Shown: positions 26,448 through 36,416, counted from the stretch's first letter. The stretch: DNA of 64,000 nt from GCA-2746605 sp963710615 (GCA_963710615.1 CAVQBF010000002.1:124001-188000); one strand, 5' to 3'. Notes: generated from the letters alone by a model not told the origin. Translations and numbers: made by a program.

Positions 26448-28382
26448 AAAATATTTACAAACATATTGTCATTTTGATTCTAGTGCTGATAAAAGGAGTG
26501 TTTGCTCAGGATTCAACCAATTTAGTGAATAATTATCAATTAGATGAGATTACGGTAGTTTCTGATAAACTAAATTCAAAACTTAGTGACGTTTCGACTA
26601 AAATTGAAATTATAACTGAAAAAGAAATTGAATCGATAAATGGTAATAGACTGCCCGATATTCTTAAAACTAAATCGAATATATTCTTAAAATCATACGG
26701 ATTAACGCCAGCGCTAACTACAATTTCTACAAATGGCTTAGGCGCGGAGCATACTTTAATTATTGTTAATGGAGTAAAACTGAATTCATTTCAAAATTCA
26801 CATATTGATTTATCTTTAATTCCCAAAGAAAATATTGAAAGGATTGAAATAATAAATAATGGTGTTAGTTCGATTTACGGAAGCGATGCGATTGGCGGAG
26901 TAATTAATATTGTTCTTAAAAATAAAGAATTACTTACTGAATCAAGAACAACAAAATTTGATGCGTCCATTTCGCAAGGCTCTTTTAAAACTACAAGTTA
27001 CTCGTTAGGCATTTATAAGGAAGTTGGAGACTTCAATGCTAGAATTAATTTCAATAAAGAAAAGTCGGAAGGAAATTTTGAATACCATTTTAATAACGGT
27101 ATTGAAAAGGAGCTAAGGGAAAGACAGAACGCTGCATATTCAATTTATGATCTTGGATTTAGTGCTCAATATATTTTGAATGAAAGGAACTTGATAAAAC
27201 TTTTTTCAACATATTCTGACCAGGATAAAGAAGTCCCGGGAATTGAAACCGGGACAGCACCGGCTCCGACAAATCAATATGATAAAATTTGGAATAATAT
27301 TCTTTCTATTGAGAACAAATTTAGCGAGGATTTTATATTAAAAACCAATTTGAATTTTCAAAATAATTATATGGATTATTCTGTAGGTAAATTTTTGAAC
27401 AATACATATAAAAATTTAGTCTACTCTGGAACAAACGAATTAAGATTTAAAAAAGAAAATTACGGTTTTACTACTGGTTATAGTTTTACTCATGCAACAT
27501 TAGCAAGCAACGAACTGCTTTCTGGAATTAAGAGAAATCAACATGCATTATTTTTGTCATCATTTTACAAATTATATAAATCAATAATTGTTTATCCATC
27601 GGCAAGATATGATCATATTTCTGATATTTCTGAAGGAACCTACACTTATAAAATTGGTTTTAACTTTCAGCCAGGCTCACAAAGCTCATTCAAGTATTAG
27701 AGGAAACGCAGGTAAAAATTTTAGAGCTCCTTCTTTTAATGATTTATATTGGAAAAACTCTGGCAATGAAAATTTAAAACCAGAAAAATCTTTTAATATT
27801 GAAGGAGGAGTGTTTTACAGCTTTTTGTCTTTTGTAAATGGACAAATAGATTTTACTTATACATATATTTTAGCGGAGAACAAAATTGTCTGGACACCCC
27901 AACCCAGTGGACTTTGGGAACCGCAAAATATATCAGAATCAGTTTCTAACAATTATTCTTTTGATATTAACGCGGAGAAAAGAATATTAAAAGATTTGAA
28001 AGCTAATCTTAGTTCAGGCTTCCAATTTACTAATACGAAAAAAACAAGTTCATCTTACTTAAATGATCCATCTGAAAATAAGTTTGTGCCTTACATTCCT
28101 CTTCAATCGGCAAATTTAAATTTTGGAGTTTTGTATAAAGATTTAGAAATTAATTTATTCTATTCGTACAGCGGAAATCGGTATTCGGATTTTTCAAACA
28201 AAAATAAACTAAAACCATATTACGTAATTAATAGTAATATAAGCCTTAAGTTAAGATATTTTGATATAAATACTAAAATAAAATTTGAAGCAAACAACAT
28301 AACTAACACAGAATTCGAAGTAGTTTCAGGTTATCCAATGCCTCTGCGATATTATAAAATTATTTTTTCTGTCAATTATTAA
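26444..28382 (+). pseudogene. btuB: TonB-dependent cobalamin receptor (BtuB-like), split by a +1 frameshift near 27690
   Basis: Two frames, 26444-27700 and 27588-28382, together give a receptor of about 645 residues. It has a signal peptide ending 'GVFAQDS', a plug domain ('LDEITVV', 'GAEHTLIIVNGVKLN', 'IYGSDAIGGVINIVL') and a 22-strand-type barrel ending 'YKIIFSVNY'. The frames meet at 'GSQSSF' and 'SIRGNAGKNFRAPSF'. Deleting one A in the CAAG at about 27692 restores a continuous protein. Ligand assignment rests on the upstream cobalamin riboswitch and the downstream BtuG-like propeller. It starts with TTG and overlaps the small upstream frame. The disruption may be a sequencing error. Confidence 0.88.
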
Positions 28383-28394
28383 AAAGAGGGAAAG

Positions 28395-29702
28395 TTGAAA
28401 AAAAATATACTAATGTTCTTAACAATTATTTTAGCAATTGTAGTAAACGCTCAACAATTAAATAGAGTATATATTTTGTCAGAAGGCGGATTTAACGCAG
28501 GTACATCAATGTTAAGTAAATTAAGTTTACCAGGATCTGATTTTACACAAAGTATATTCGGACCAGGCAATATTGGTCTTTATCCCGATGGATTATTTGT
28601 TGACGATCAAAATATTTATGTTGTTGAACAAGGAAATTTTGGCGGACCCGGAAAAATATATAAATTAGAAAAAGATGGAACAGTTATCAATGCTCAAGAA
28701 ATTGGGACTAATCCCTATTCACTCACAATTTCTAATAAAAAAGTTTATGTTACAAATGGACCGGCAAGCAGTGTTACTGTAGTAAATAAGAGCGACTTTA
28801 GCATTGTTAAAGATATAATGGTTGGTGTTTATCCCCAGGAGATAATTTCTTTCCAAGGCCATGTGTTTGTTGCAAATAATGGCTTGTGGGGTGGCGATTC
28901 AGATTCAACCATAACAGTTATTAGTAGTGAAACAGATGAAGTTGTGAGTATAATCACGGTTAGGAAAGATCCCTCTTCTCTAGCAATTTCCAATGATGGA
29001 AATTTACTTATTGGCTGTACAAATGGAACTATTTATGAAGTTGAATTAACAACATTTGCAAAAGTTGATTCATTAGAAATCCCTGAATTTGGTTTTGGGA
29101 AAGATATAAACATTGATAAAAATAGTGATACAATTTATTTCAAATCTTCAACCAACCAAATTGTAGGTCTAGATTTATTAACACGTGAGGTGAAATCTGC
29201 AGTTTCAGACCCAACAGTTCTTTTTACTTATGGCTATGGTTACGATTATTTATCGGGAAATCATTACTTAACCGATGCGAAAGATTTTGCTGCTAACGGT
29301 TCATTAAATGTTTACAACAGCGAAGGATCACTTCTTAAGACTTATGAAACAAGCACTGCTCCACGCAGAATAGCTTTTGATTATAGCCAAAATACTGTTT
29401 TGGTTAATAATGAAAATTTCGAATCTAAATTTAGTTTAGAACAAAATTATCCAAATCCTTTTAATCCCGTAACCACAATTAACTATTCAATACCCAAAGT
29501 AGGGGATGAAAATATTCAATCTGTAAGAATAAAAGTATATGATGGTTTGGGGAATGAAATAAAAACGTTAGTAAATAAACAACATGCGCCCGGAAATTAT
29601 TCTGTTCATTTTGATGCCAGTCAACTAACAAGCGGTGTGTATTATTATCGAATGAAATATGATGAATTTATCGAAACTAAGAAGATGATAATTTTAAAAT
29701 AA
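28395..29702 (+). CDS. YncE/BtuG-like beta-propeller with T9SS sorting domain
   Basis: A 435-residue secreted protein with a signal peptide (TTG start, about residues 1-19). A beta-propeller follows, with repeated blade pieces such as 'PYSLTISNKKVYVTNG' and 'PSSLAISNDGNLLIG'. The T9SS type A domain at the C-terminus contains 'QNYPNPFNP'. In Bacteroides, BtuG is a YncE-like propeller lipoprotein that sits on BtuB and binds B12 tightly. Here a propeller lies 12 bases after the BtuB-like gene, under a cobalamin riboswitch, so the same job is likely. The protein lacks a lipobox; surface attachment would be through type IX secretion instead. The B12 role is inferred from context and fold. Confidence 0.78.
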   Translation: MKKNILMFLTIILAIVVNAQQLNRVYILSEGGFNAGTSMLSKLSLPGSDFTQSIFGPGNIGLYPDGLFVDDQNIYVVEQGNFGGPGKIYKLEKDGTVINAQEIGTNPYSLTISNKKVYVTNGPASSVTVVNKSDFSIVKDIMVGVYPQEIISFQGHVFVANNGLWGGDSDSTITVISSETDEVVSIITVRKDPSSLAISNDGNLLIGCTNGTIYEVELTTFAKVDSLEIPEFGFGKDINIDKNSDTIYFKSSTNQIVGLDLLTREVKSAVSDPTVLFTYGYGYDYLSGNHYLTDAKDFAANGSLNVYNSEGSLLKTYETSTAPRRIAFDYSQNTVLVNNENFESKFSLEQNYPNPFNPVTTINYSIPKVGDENIQSVRIKVYDGLGNEIKTLVNKQHAPGNYSVHFDASQLTSGVYYYRMKYDEFIETKKMIILK

Positions 29703-29952
29703 ATAGTTAAATGAACAGTGAAAGTAAAAATGAATTAAAAATTTGAATGTAAACCGAGAAAAATTACTAAATGTAATACTTCCTATTTTTTTAGAATATG
29801 TTTTCTAATAGTCTTTAAGATTTATAATAACCTTGAATAAAAAATAGTATTAGCATATCTTTGTTATTGATTATTTGTTTTAACAGACAATTTATTCTTT
29901 TTAGCTAGTATTTAATTTTTATATTTGTTATTACCTTTTAAGAAATTTATTT

Positions 29953-30651
29953 ATGATATATAGATCAATTCTGTTTGTTTTAATGGTAATTGTAATAGTT
30001 GCCGGTTTTGCCCTGCCAATTGTTCCAAGTCCTTCAGTTTGGTATGAGATTCCAAATATACCCGGATTGGAAGAGAAAGCTAAAATTATCTTTTTCCATG
30101 TACCAACTGCCTGGCTTTCTGTTATTGCATTTTTAATGGCAATGATTTATGGAATCAAATACCTAAGAAAGCAAAATATGGATGATGATGCTAAATCTGC
30201 TGCAGCATTGCAGTTAGGAATGATATTTACAATCTTAGCAACTGTCACCGGATCAATTTGGGCAAAATTTACATGGGGAGCTTTCTGGCATTGGGATCCC
30301 CGTGAAACAAGTATATTCATTTTGTTGTTAATATATGGTTCATTATTTGCTTTAAGGTCAGCAGTTGAAAATGAGGATAAAAGGGCTAAACTTTCGGCAG
30401 TTTATTCAATTATTGCTTTTTTGACTGTTCCATTTTTTATTTTTATTATGCCTAGAATAATGACAGGATTGCATCCAGGCTCAGCAAATGATGATAATTT
30501 AGGCCCGGTTGTGGATTTTAAAATGAATGGAACAATGCAGGTAATTTTTTATCTTTCTTTAACGGCGTTTACAATGTTCTATTTTTGGATGTGGAATTTA
30601 GGATATAAGTCAATAATACTTAAAGACAAACTTTTACGTAAACATTTTTGA
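29953..30651 (+). CDS. ccmC: Cytochrome c maturation protein CcmC (heme exporter)
   Basis: A 232-residue membrane protein with six hydrophobic segments. The WWD heme-handling motif reads 'WGAFWHWDPRETS', and two conserved histidine regions, 'FFHVPTAW' and 'TGLHPGS', flank it. CcmC loads heme onto CcmE in system I cytochrome c maturation. It is the first gene of ccmC-D-E-F, following about 250 AT-rich bases without a gene. The ATP-binding partners CcmA and CcmB are not encoded next to it. Confidence 0.92.
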   Translation: MIYRSILFVLMVIVIVAGFALPIVPSPSVWYEIPNIPGLEEKAKIIFFHVPTAWLSVIAFLMAMIYGIKYLRKQNMDDDAKSAAALQLGMIFTILATVTGSIWAKFTWGAFWHWDPRETSIFILLLIYGSLFALRSAVENEDKRAKLSAVYSIIAFLTVPFFIFIMPRIMTGLHPGSANDDNLGPVVDFKMNGTMQVIFYLSLTAFTMFYFWMWNLGYKSIILKDKLLRKHF

Positions 30652-30659
30652 GGATACTT

Positions 30660-30812
30660 TTGGAAGGTTTATTAAATTTCTTAGAAAATAATTCATTATA
30701 TATAGTTCTTTTTATTGTTCTAACAATCTGGGTTGGAATTTTTATATACTTAAACATTCTTGATAAAAGATTGAAAGAGATAGAACTAGACATTAAGGAG
30801 TCAGAAAAATGA
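30660..30812 (+). CDS. ccmD: CcmD-like small membrane protein
   Basis: A 50-residue ORF with a TTG start at 30660, eight bases after the ccmC stop. It has one transmembrane helix (about residues 13-32) and a charged cytoplasmic tail ending 'DIKESEK', the usual CcmD build. Its stop overlaps the start of ccmE by three bases (ATGA). CcmD helps release heme-loaded CcmE. The call rests on size, topology and position, because the family has little sequence conservation. Confidence 0.75.
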   Translation: MEGLLNFLENNSLYIVLFIVLTIWVGIFIYLNILDKRLKEIELDIKESEK

Positions 30813-31198
30813 AAAATAAATATATGTTTGGTGGAATTATCATAGTAGTATTTTTAGCTATTATGGGATATTTGTTCACCGAAACAAACATCTCTTATGA
30901 AGAAGATTTTTCCAAAATCGCAGCTTCATCAAAAACAATGAAAGCAACAGGAAGTTGGGTAAAAGAAAAAAGCTACATGGTTGATAAAAGCAAAAAAGAA
31001 TTTTCTTTTTACATGAAAGATTATTTAGGTAATGAAATGAAAGTTGTTTATAACGGAACGATACCTAATAATTTTGAATCTTCTACTTCTGTAGTTGTTA
31101 CCGGTAAGTACACGGACGGACATTTTCATGCTCAAGATATTTTAACTAAATGTCCTTCAAAGTACGAAGAACAATTCGACGAATCCTCCAAATCTTAA
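30809..31198 (+). CDS. ccmE: Heme chaperone CcmE, cysteine (CxxxY) variant
   Basis: A 129-residue protein with one N-terminal membrane anchor (about 6-24) and an OB-fold periplasmic domain. Classical CcmE binds heme covalently through a His in an 'HDENY'-type motif. Here the corresponding segment is 'DILTKCPSKYEE', with Cys115 and Tyr119, that is CxxxY. This matches the known Cys-type CcmE found in some archaea and sulfate reducers, where the Cys replaces the His. It overlaps ccmD and is 18 bases before ccmF. Confidence 0.9.
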   Translation: MKNKYMFGGIIIVVFLAIMGYLFTETNISYEEDFSKIAASSKTMKATGSWVKEKSYMVDKSKKEFSFYMKDYLGNEMKVVYNGTIPNNFESSTSVVVTGKYTDGHFHAQDILTKCPSKYEEQFDESSKS

Positions 31199-31216
31199 GG
31201 GGAAAGGGGAAAATTT

Positions 31217-33625
31217 ATGCTTGGTAATATTGCTATTACAATCGGGTTTATTGCCGGATTGTTCACTATAACTATGTATTATCTCACCTATAAAGGTTAC
31301 GAAAATACATTGGTAAAAGCTAGAATTGGCTACCACGTGATGGCACTTATGTCAATTTTAGCTAGTATTCTCTTATTTTATGCTGTGTTAACACACCAGT
31401 ATCAGTACCAATATGTATTTAACTATAGCGGCAGTGGTTTATCAACCGGTCTGCTTTTATCTACATTTTGGGGCGGACAAGAAGGAAGTTTTCTACTTTG
31501 GGTTTTATTCACTGCTATTGTTGGTATAGTTCTTTTAGAATACACATCTAAAAGGGGTGACCTTGAACCAAGGGTTATGATGGTGTTCTCTCTAAGCTTA
31601 ACATTTCTCTTATTCTTAGTAACACCGTTACTTAAAAGTCCTTTCAACTTTATTTGGATGGACCCGTCATTTATTGAAACAAAATTTTTAAATTCTCAAT
31701 ATTTGTCCCTGCCGTTTATGCAGAATTATTTTTTTCAAGATACTGCAGCAAATAAAAGTTTTGTAAAAATTGATTCCCAGCTTTATTCGTTGCTAGCTGC
31801 AAATGGAGTTGCTATTAAAGACTTTATCATTGAGGGAAAAGGTTTAAATCCATTACTTCAAAATTTCTGGATGCAAATTCATCCACCATTTTTATTTGTT
31901 GGGTTTTCAATGGCAGCAGTTCCTTTCTCATTTGCTATGGCTGCAATAATAAAAAACGAATATAAAGATTGGGTAAAGCAAGCTTTTCCATGGATGTTGG
32001 CAGGCACTATGGTGCTTGGTTTAGCAATAATGTTAGGTGGTTACTGGGCTTATGGAATCCTCGGCTGGGGCGGATATTGGGGTTGGGATCCCGTTGAAAA
32101 CTCAAGTCTAATTCCATGGCTTATTGGTGTTGCTTCTATTCACACATTAGTAATTCAGAAAAAAACACAATCAAAAGGTGGTGCAGGCAGATTTGTAAAA
32201 ACAAATCTTATTCTAGCAATGCTTACTTATATTTTTGTACTCTATAGTACATTTTTAACAAGAAGCGGAATTTTAGGCGATTCTTCAGTTCACTCATTCA
32301 CTGAACCTGGAATGTTAGTTTATTTAATGCTTGTTTTGTTCATTGGCTCTTTTATTGTAATTGGTATGGTTGGATTTGGATATAGATGGAAGTACTTAAA
32401 TGAGGAATTTGACGAGGAAGAAAGTGTATTATCCAGAGAATTGGCCGTATTTACTGGAGCTGTGGCAATTTTAGCTTCAGCTATAATTGTATTAGCTGGA
32501 ACATCAGCCCCAATTTTTGGTCAAGCAGTTGAAATTAGATTTTATGACGAACTAAATCTACCAATAGCAATTATTATTGGTTTTCTTAACGGTTTTAGTT
32601 TACTGCTTAAGTGGAAATCAAATAGCGGCGAATATATTTGGAAACAATTGTTAACTCCATTAGCTATTTCTCTTGTTGGAACTGTAGTAATAGTATTTTG
32701 GGGTGGTGTTACTGAGATAATGCAAATACTGCTTTCATTCTCTGCAGTTTTTTCTTTAGTAGTAAATTTTGAGATAGCCTACAAAATTGCTAGGAAGAAA
32801 TTGACTAGCGCCGGAGCATATATTGCTCACATTGGGATTGCATTATTTTTACTTGGTGTAGTTGCCACAGGAGGTTTTACTTCTCAAGATTCAATTGATT
32901 TGGAGAAGGGTAAAACGGCAAATATTTTTGGTTATGATCTCACATTTTTAGGTTATAAACCTTTTGAAAATGGCGAGAAATATGCCTTTGATATTAAAGT
33001 TGAAAAAGGCAATTCCTCAACAATTGTATCTCCGGTTATGTTTGTATCTTCTTTTAACAATAGTTTAATGCGCGAACCGGATATCTGGATGATGCTTACA
33101 AAAGATTTCTACGTTACTCCCTTAAGTTATGAAGATGGGGCTAGTGCAACAACTACTTCAGATCAAGGTAAAAGAGTCACTTTGAAAAAAGGTGAATCAA
33201 TTGATTATAAGGGGAATAAAATTTCATTTGACAGCTTTGATTTTCCGGCAGATGCAATGTCAGCAATGATGGGTGGCGGAAGTTTTACAATTGGTGCAAA
33301 TCTTACGGTTGATGCCTACGGAAAAACTTATAAAGTTGAACCAAAAATGAGCAGCACTGAGGGAAACCGTAAATTTATTGCATCACAACTTGAAGATATT
33401 GATCTGCTTATTGAAATGACAAATCTCGACGCAAGCGGCTCGGTAAACCTAGTCTTAAAAAGTTTAAGTGGTGCAAATGATGAGCAAATTGTTGCAACAA
33501 AAACTGAGGTTCTCTCTATTGAGGCAAGCATAAAACCATTTATCAATTTAATTTGGTCGGGTGTTATTTTAATGGTTATTGGATTTATGATTGCTGTTGT
33601 TAAGCGAACAAAAGAAACGAAATAA
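31217..33625 (+). CDS. ccmF: Cytochrome c heme lyase subunit CcmF
   Basis: An 802-residue multi-pass membrane protein. The WWD motif is 'WGGYWGWDPVENSSLIPWL'. Conserved His regions lie at 'WMQIHPPFLF' and 'DSSVHSF', and the C-terminal periplasmic domain is followed by a last transmembrane helix ('LIWSGVILMVIGFMIAVV'). CcmF receives heme from CcmE and attaches it to apocytochrome. The length is somewhat above the usual about 650 residues, mostly in the C-terminal domain. No CcmG or CcmH gene follows. A terminator closes the operon 22 bases after the stop. Confidence 0.93.
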   Translation: MLGNIAITIGFIAGLFTITMYYLTYKGYENTLVKARIGYHVMALMSILASILLFYAVLTHQYQYQYVFNYSGSGLSTGLLLSTFWGGQEGSFLLWVLFTAIVGIVLLEYTSKRGDLEPRVMMVFSLSLTFLLFLVTPLLKSPFNFIWMDPSFIETKFLNSQYLSLPFMQNYFFQDTAANKSFVKIDSQLYSLLAANGVAIKDFIIEGKGLNPLLQNFWMQIHPPFLFVGFSMAAVPFSFAMAAIIKNEYKDWVKQAFPWMLAGTMVLGLAIMLGGYWAYGILGWGGYWGWDPVENSSLIPWLIGVASIHTLVIQKKTQSKGGAGRFVKTNLILAMLTYIFVLYSTFLTRSGILGDSSVHSFTEPGMLVYLMLVLFIGSFIVIGMVGFGYRWKYLNEEFDEEESVLSRELAVFTGAVAILASAIIVLAGTSAPIFGQAVEIRFYDELNLPIAIIIGFLNGFSLLLKWKSNSGEYIWKQLLTPLAISLVGTVVIVFWGGVTEIMQILLSFSAVFSLVVNFEIAYKIARKKLTSAGAYIAHIGIALFLLGVVATGGFTSQDSIDLEKGKTANIFGYDLTFLGYKPFENGEKYAFDIKVEKGNSSTIVSPVMFVSSFNNSLMREPDIWMMLTKDFYVTPLSYEDGASATTTSDQGKRVTLKKGESIDYKGNKISFDSFDFPADAMSAMMGGGSFTIGANLTVDAYGKTYKVEPKMSSTEGNRKFIASQLEDIDLLIEMTNLDASGSVNLVLKSLSGANDEQIVATKTEVLSIEASIKPFINLIWSGVILMVIGFMIAVVKRTKETK

Positions 33626-33647
33626 AAGGATATTAAAATTTTATTTT

Positions 33648-33682
33648 AAAGCGGAATGAACATGTTCATCCGCTTTTTTTTA
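33648..33682 (+). terminator. Intrinsic terminator after ccmF
   Basis: A stem starting AAAGCGG and ending CCGCTTT, with an inner palindromic TGAACATGTTCA, runs into a long T-tract. Confidence 0.85.
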
Positions 33683-33793
33683 TCCCAAAATTTTTAAAAA
33701 TAAAAATTAAATTCGCAATCTTTTTGTCAGATAATTTGTATTATCTCATTGATACTGTTAGGTTTAAAGTCATTGTTAATTTAAATCAGTATT

Positions 33794-35152
33794 ATGAATA
33801 ATATACCTATAGCTATAGTTGGAGAAGATAAATCTCTAAAATTAGAAAGCAGAATAAAAAAATTAATAACTGAACCAAAAGTAAATATTCTAGAATTTAA
33901 AAATCTTGAGTCACTTTTAGATACAGAATTGCTTCAGAATATTTTAATTGTCATACTAACTGATGATATTATTAGTATAAATCCTAAAACTTCACGCGCT
34001 AAAATAAAGTTTATTACCAAATCTAATCCAAGAATTCAAATCCTAATTTTTGTTAAAGAAGAAAATGTTGTTAATGCAGTTAAGACTTTGCAAGTAGGGG
34101 CATATCAATATGTAAAACAACCCGTTAATGACGAAGAATTAAAACTTATCATAGAAACTGCAATTGAAAAACAGCCAAAAATAATTGATAAAAATATAAT
34201 TAATAATAAAGGGAAAAATAGATTCGGTGAAATTATTGGCGGTACAACAGGAATGCTGAAAGTTTATGATCAGATTTGGCAAGCTGCTAAAACTGATATA
34301 CCTGTTTTAGTTTTAGGTGAAACTGGAACCGGTAAGGATTTAGTCTCTTACACTATACACAAAATGAGTGAAAGATCTGATGAGGCATATCTTGCCGTTA
34401 ATCTTGGAGCGTTGCCATCAGACTTGGTGGCAAGTGAGTTATTCGGTCATGAAAAGGGCACTTTTACGGGAGCTTTACATCAGCATAAAGGAGTCTTTGA
34501 ACAAGGAGATAAAGGGACAGTATTTTTAGATGAAATTGATACGATGGATGAAAAAGTTCAGGTAAGTTTATTACGATTATTAGAGCAGAAAAAATTTAAA
34601 AGACTAGGGGGTACAAGACTTCTTCAAAGCAATGGAAGATTAATTGCTGCAACAAATGAAAATATTGATAGTTTGGTAGAATCGGGAGTTTTTAGAACTG
34701 ATCTTTTTTACCGATTAGATGTTTTTCGTATTTCAATACCTCCGCTTAGGGAAAGAAAAAATGATATTCCGTTGTTAGTTGAAGAAATGATGCTAAAATA
34801 CTCCAAGATGTATAAGAAAAATATTACTTTGGTTCGACCTAAAGTGATTGATGCCCTTATGAATTTTGATTGGCCTGGAAATGTTCGAGAACTTAAAAAC
34901 GTAATACAAAGAGCAGTACTTGTTTGTAATGATTCTGCACTAGAAGTTGATCATTTACCATCGCGATTTCATAAAAAAAGAAAGAAGATCTCAAAATTAT
35001 TCTTCAATATTGGAACACCTCTTGCAGATGTAGAAAGAGAAATGGTTGTAAGCGCATTGACTGCCACTAACAACAACCGTAAGGAAGCTGCTATCCTTTT
35101 AGGTATAAGCAGAAGAGCTCTGTACAATAAACTAGAAAAGTACAAAATATAG
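33794..35152 (+). CDS. Orphan sigma-54 activator with degenerate receiver domain
   Basis: A 452-residue NtrC-type protein. The N-terminal 125 residues look receiver-like and keep the late Lys ('YVKQPVND'), but the acidic pocket reads 'VGEDKS' and the phosphoacceptor strand is atypical ('VILTDDII'), so phosphorylation is doubtful. The AAA+ domain has Walker A 'GETGTGKD', a contact loop GTFTGA and Walker B 'GTVFLDEID'. The Fis-type helix ends 'EAAILLGISRRALYNKL'. No kinase gene is adjacent. The next gene, MarC, has a weak sigma-54-like site upstream. Targets are unknown. Confidence 0.88.
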   Translation: MNNIPIAIVGEDKSLKLESRIKKLITEPKVNILEFKNLESLLDTELLQNILIVILTDDIISINPKTSRAKIKFITKSNPRIQILIFVKEENVVNAVKTLQVGAYQYVKQPVNDEELKLIIETAIEKQPKIIDKNIINNKGKNRFGEIIGGTTGMLKVYDQIWQAAKTDIPVLVLGETGTGKDLVSYTIHKMSERSDEAYLAVNLGALPSDLVASELFGHEKGTFTGALHQHKGVFEQGDKGTVFLDEIDTMDEKVQVSLLRLLEQKKFKRLGGTRLLQSNGRLIAATNENIDSLVESGVFRTDLFYRLDVFRISIPPLRERKNDIPLLVEEMMLKYSKMYKKNITLVRPKVIDALMNFDWPGNVRELKNVIQRAVLVCNDSALEVDHLPSRFHKKRKKISKLFFNIGTPLADVEREMVVSALTATNNNRKEAAILLGISRRALYNKLEKYKI

Positions 35153-35452
35153 AGTGTGCAGTTAATGCACATTCTATATTTATTTTTTTTGTATGTTTCT
35201 GAAAAAGCAACTTGAATAAAGTCTGTTCCTGAAAATAAATTTAAACTCTTCCCATTTGTGCACTCAATATTTTTTTTGTTGAGCTCTTATGTGCAGAAAC
35301 TTTACATACACTTATTACATCACTAATTCCTCTTTCAACATATATTAAATAAAAGTCTAAAGCCAATTATTACAATTACTTAAGCTAATAGCTTGTGTCT
35401 GGCATTATACTTGTATATTAATGATTAATTCTTAAATTTCTCATTTTATATA
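35153..35452. other. 300-base intergenic region with TGTGCA inverted repeat
   Basis: A perfect inverted repeat TGTGCA-N5-TGCACA follows the activator stop (35155-35171) and is trailed by an AT/T-rich run, so it may be a terminator or a binding site. Further single TGTGCA copies occur near 35271 and 35303. No gene is seen. Confidence 0.5.
35400..35415 (+). promoter_or_regulatory. Weak sigma-54-like site upstream of marC
   Basis: TGGCAT-N5-TTGTA has correct GG-to-G spacing but one mismatch in each box. The predicted start would be about 27 bases before the ATG at 35453. Its position between an activator gene and marC is suggestive only. Confidence 0.25.
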
Positions 35453-36073
35453 ATGTTCAACGGAAATGAAGTTGTATCATCAGTAATTCTACTTTTCATT
35501 TTATTAAATCCTTTTTTGATTGTAATCTATTTAATCGATCTGGTGCAAGAACTTAAGCCGATTGATTTTTCAAAAATTATTTTTCGTGCAGGGGCGATAA
35601 GTTTCATTGTATTTTGTTTATTCGCAATAACCAAAGATTTGATATTTGAAAATGTAATTCAAGCAAATTTTGCATCATTTCAAATATTCGGAGGAATTAT
35701 TTTTCTTTTTATTGGGATACAGTTTGTTTTTAAGGGTGTTGATGCAGTAAGACAATTGAGAGGAAAACCAAATCATATTGTAGGCTCAATTGCAATGCCG
35801 ATTTTGATTGGTCCCGGCTCAATAAGTGCTAGTATAGTTATTGGAGAAAAATTAGAAATATTCCTGGCTATACTATCAATATTTGTTGCTGTTTTATCAT
35901 CTTTGGTAATTATGATTTTGTTAAAAATACTGCACGATTTTATAAGTTCCCGAAAAGAAAAATTAATTGAAAGATACATTGAAATAATGGGAAGAATTAC
36001 AGCTCTCATTGTTGGAACATTTTCAATTGAAATGATTCTTCAGGGATTAATGACTTGGATAAAGGTTTTATAG
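35453..36073 (+). CDS. MarC/NAAT family inner-membrane protein
   Basis: A 206-residue protein with six hydrophobic segments. The conserved pocket 'IAMPILIGPGSISASI' (about residues 112-128) matches the MarC family 'PLLAGPGAI' region, and 'LNPFLIVIYLI' near the N-terminus also fits. Some relatives have been linked to amino-acid transport, but most have no proven role. It starts 300 bases after the sigma-54 activator and precedes a receiver-like gene by seven bases, so the two are probably co-transcribed. Confidence 0.85.
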   Translation: MFNGNEVVSSVILLFILLNPFLIVIYLIDLVQELKPIDFSKIIFRAGAISFIVFCLFAITKDLIFENVIQANFASFQIFGGIIFLFIGIQFVFKGVDAVRQLRGKPNHIVGSIAMPILIGPGSISASIVIGEKLEIFLAILSIFVAVLSSLVIMILLKILHDFISSRKEKLIERYIEIMGRITALIVGTFSIEMILQGLMTWIKVL

Positions 36074-36080
36074 AAGGTTT

Positions 36081-36416
36081 ATGATGCTGAATGTGAATGA
36101 AAAAATATTAATCATAACAGATAATGATGATAGTCCAATTGTAAAAAACTTATTGAAGAAGAGAATATTTCCTCTTACTAGATCTTCAATACTTTCTTCA
36201 TTGGAACTCATAAAGCATGTTGAAATAAAGATTATTGTATTAGATAAATCACATAAATCCGTAGATACAATTGAATTTATTTTAAATGTAAGAGATGTAA
36301 AAAGTGAAATATTGATATTCTTGCCTAAGGAATTTACCAATTATTCAGAATGGTCTACCTTAAAAAAAATGGATAATATTAGAACCTATGATGGTAATAG
36401 TATTTCTTTTGAATAA
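36081..36416 (+). CDS. Small receiver-like protein of unknown function
   Basis: A 111-residue protein with the alternating strand/helix pattern of a response-regulator receiver: 'KILIITDNDD' at the N-terminus, a middle strand 'IKIIVLDKSHKSVDT' with an Asp in the phosphoacceptor position, and a third strand 'SEILIFLPKEF'. It stops short of the conserved Lys, so it may be a degenerate or truncated receiver. It begins seven bases after marC. Base composition matches its neighbours. The family call is tentative. Confidence 0.5.
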   Translation: MMLNVNEKILIITDNDDSPIVKNLLKKRIFPLTRSSILSSLELIKHVEIKIIVLDKSHKSVDTIEFILNVRDVKSEILIFLPKEFTNYSEWSTLKKMDNIRTYDGNSISFE

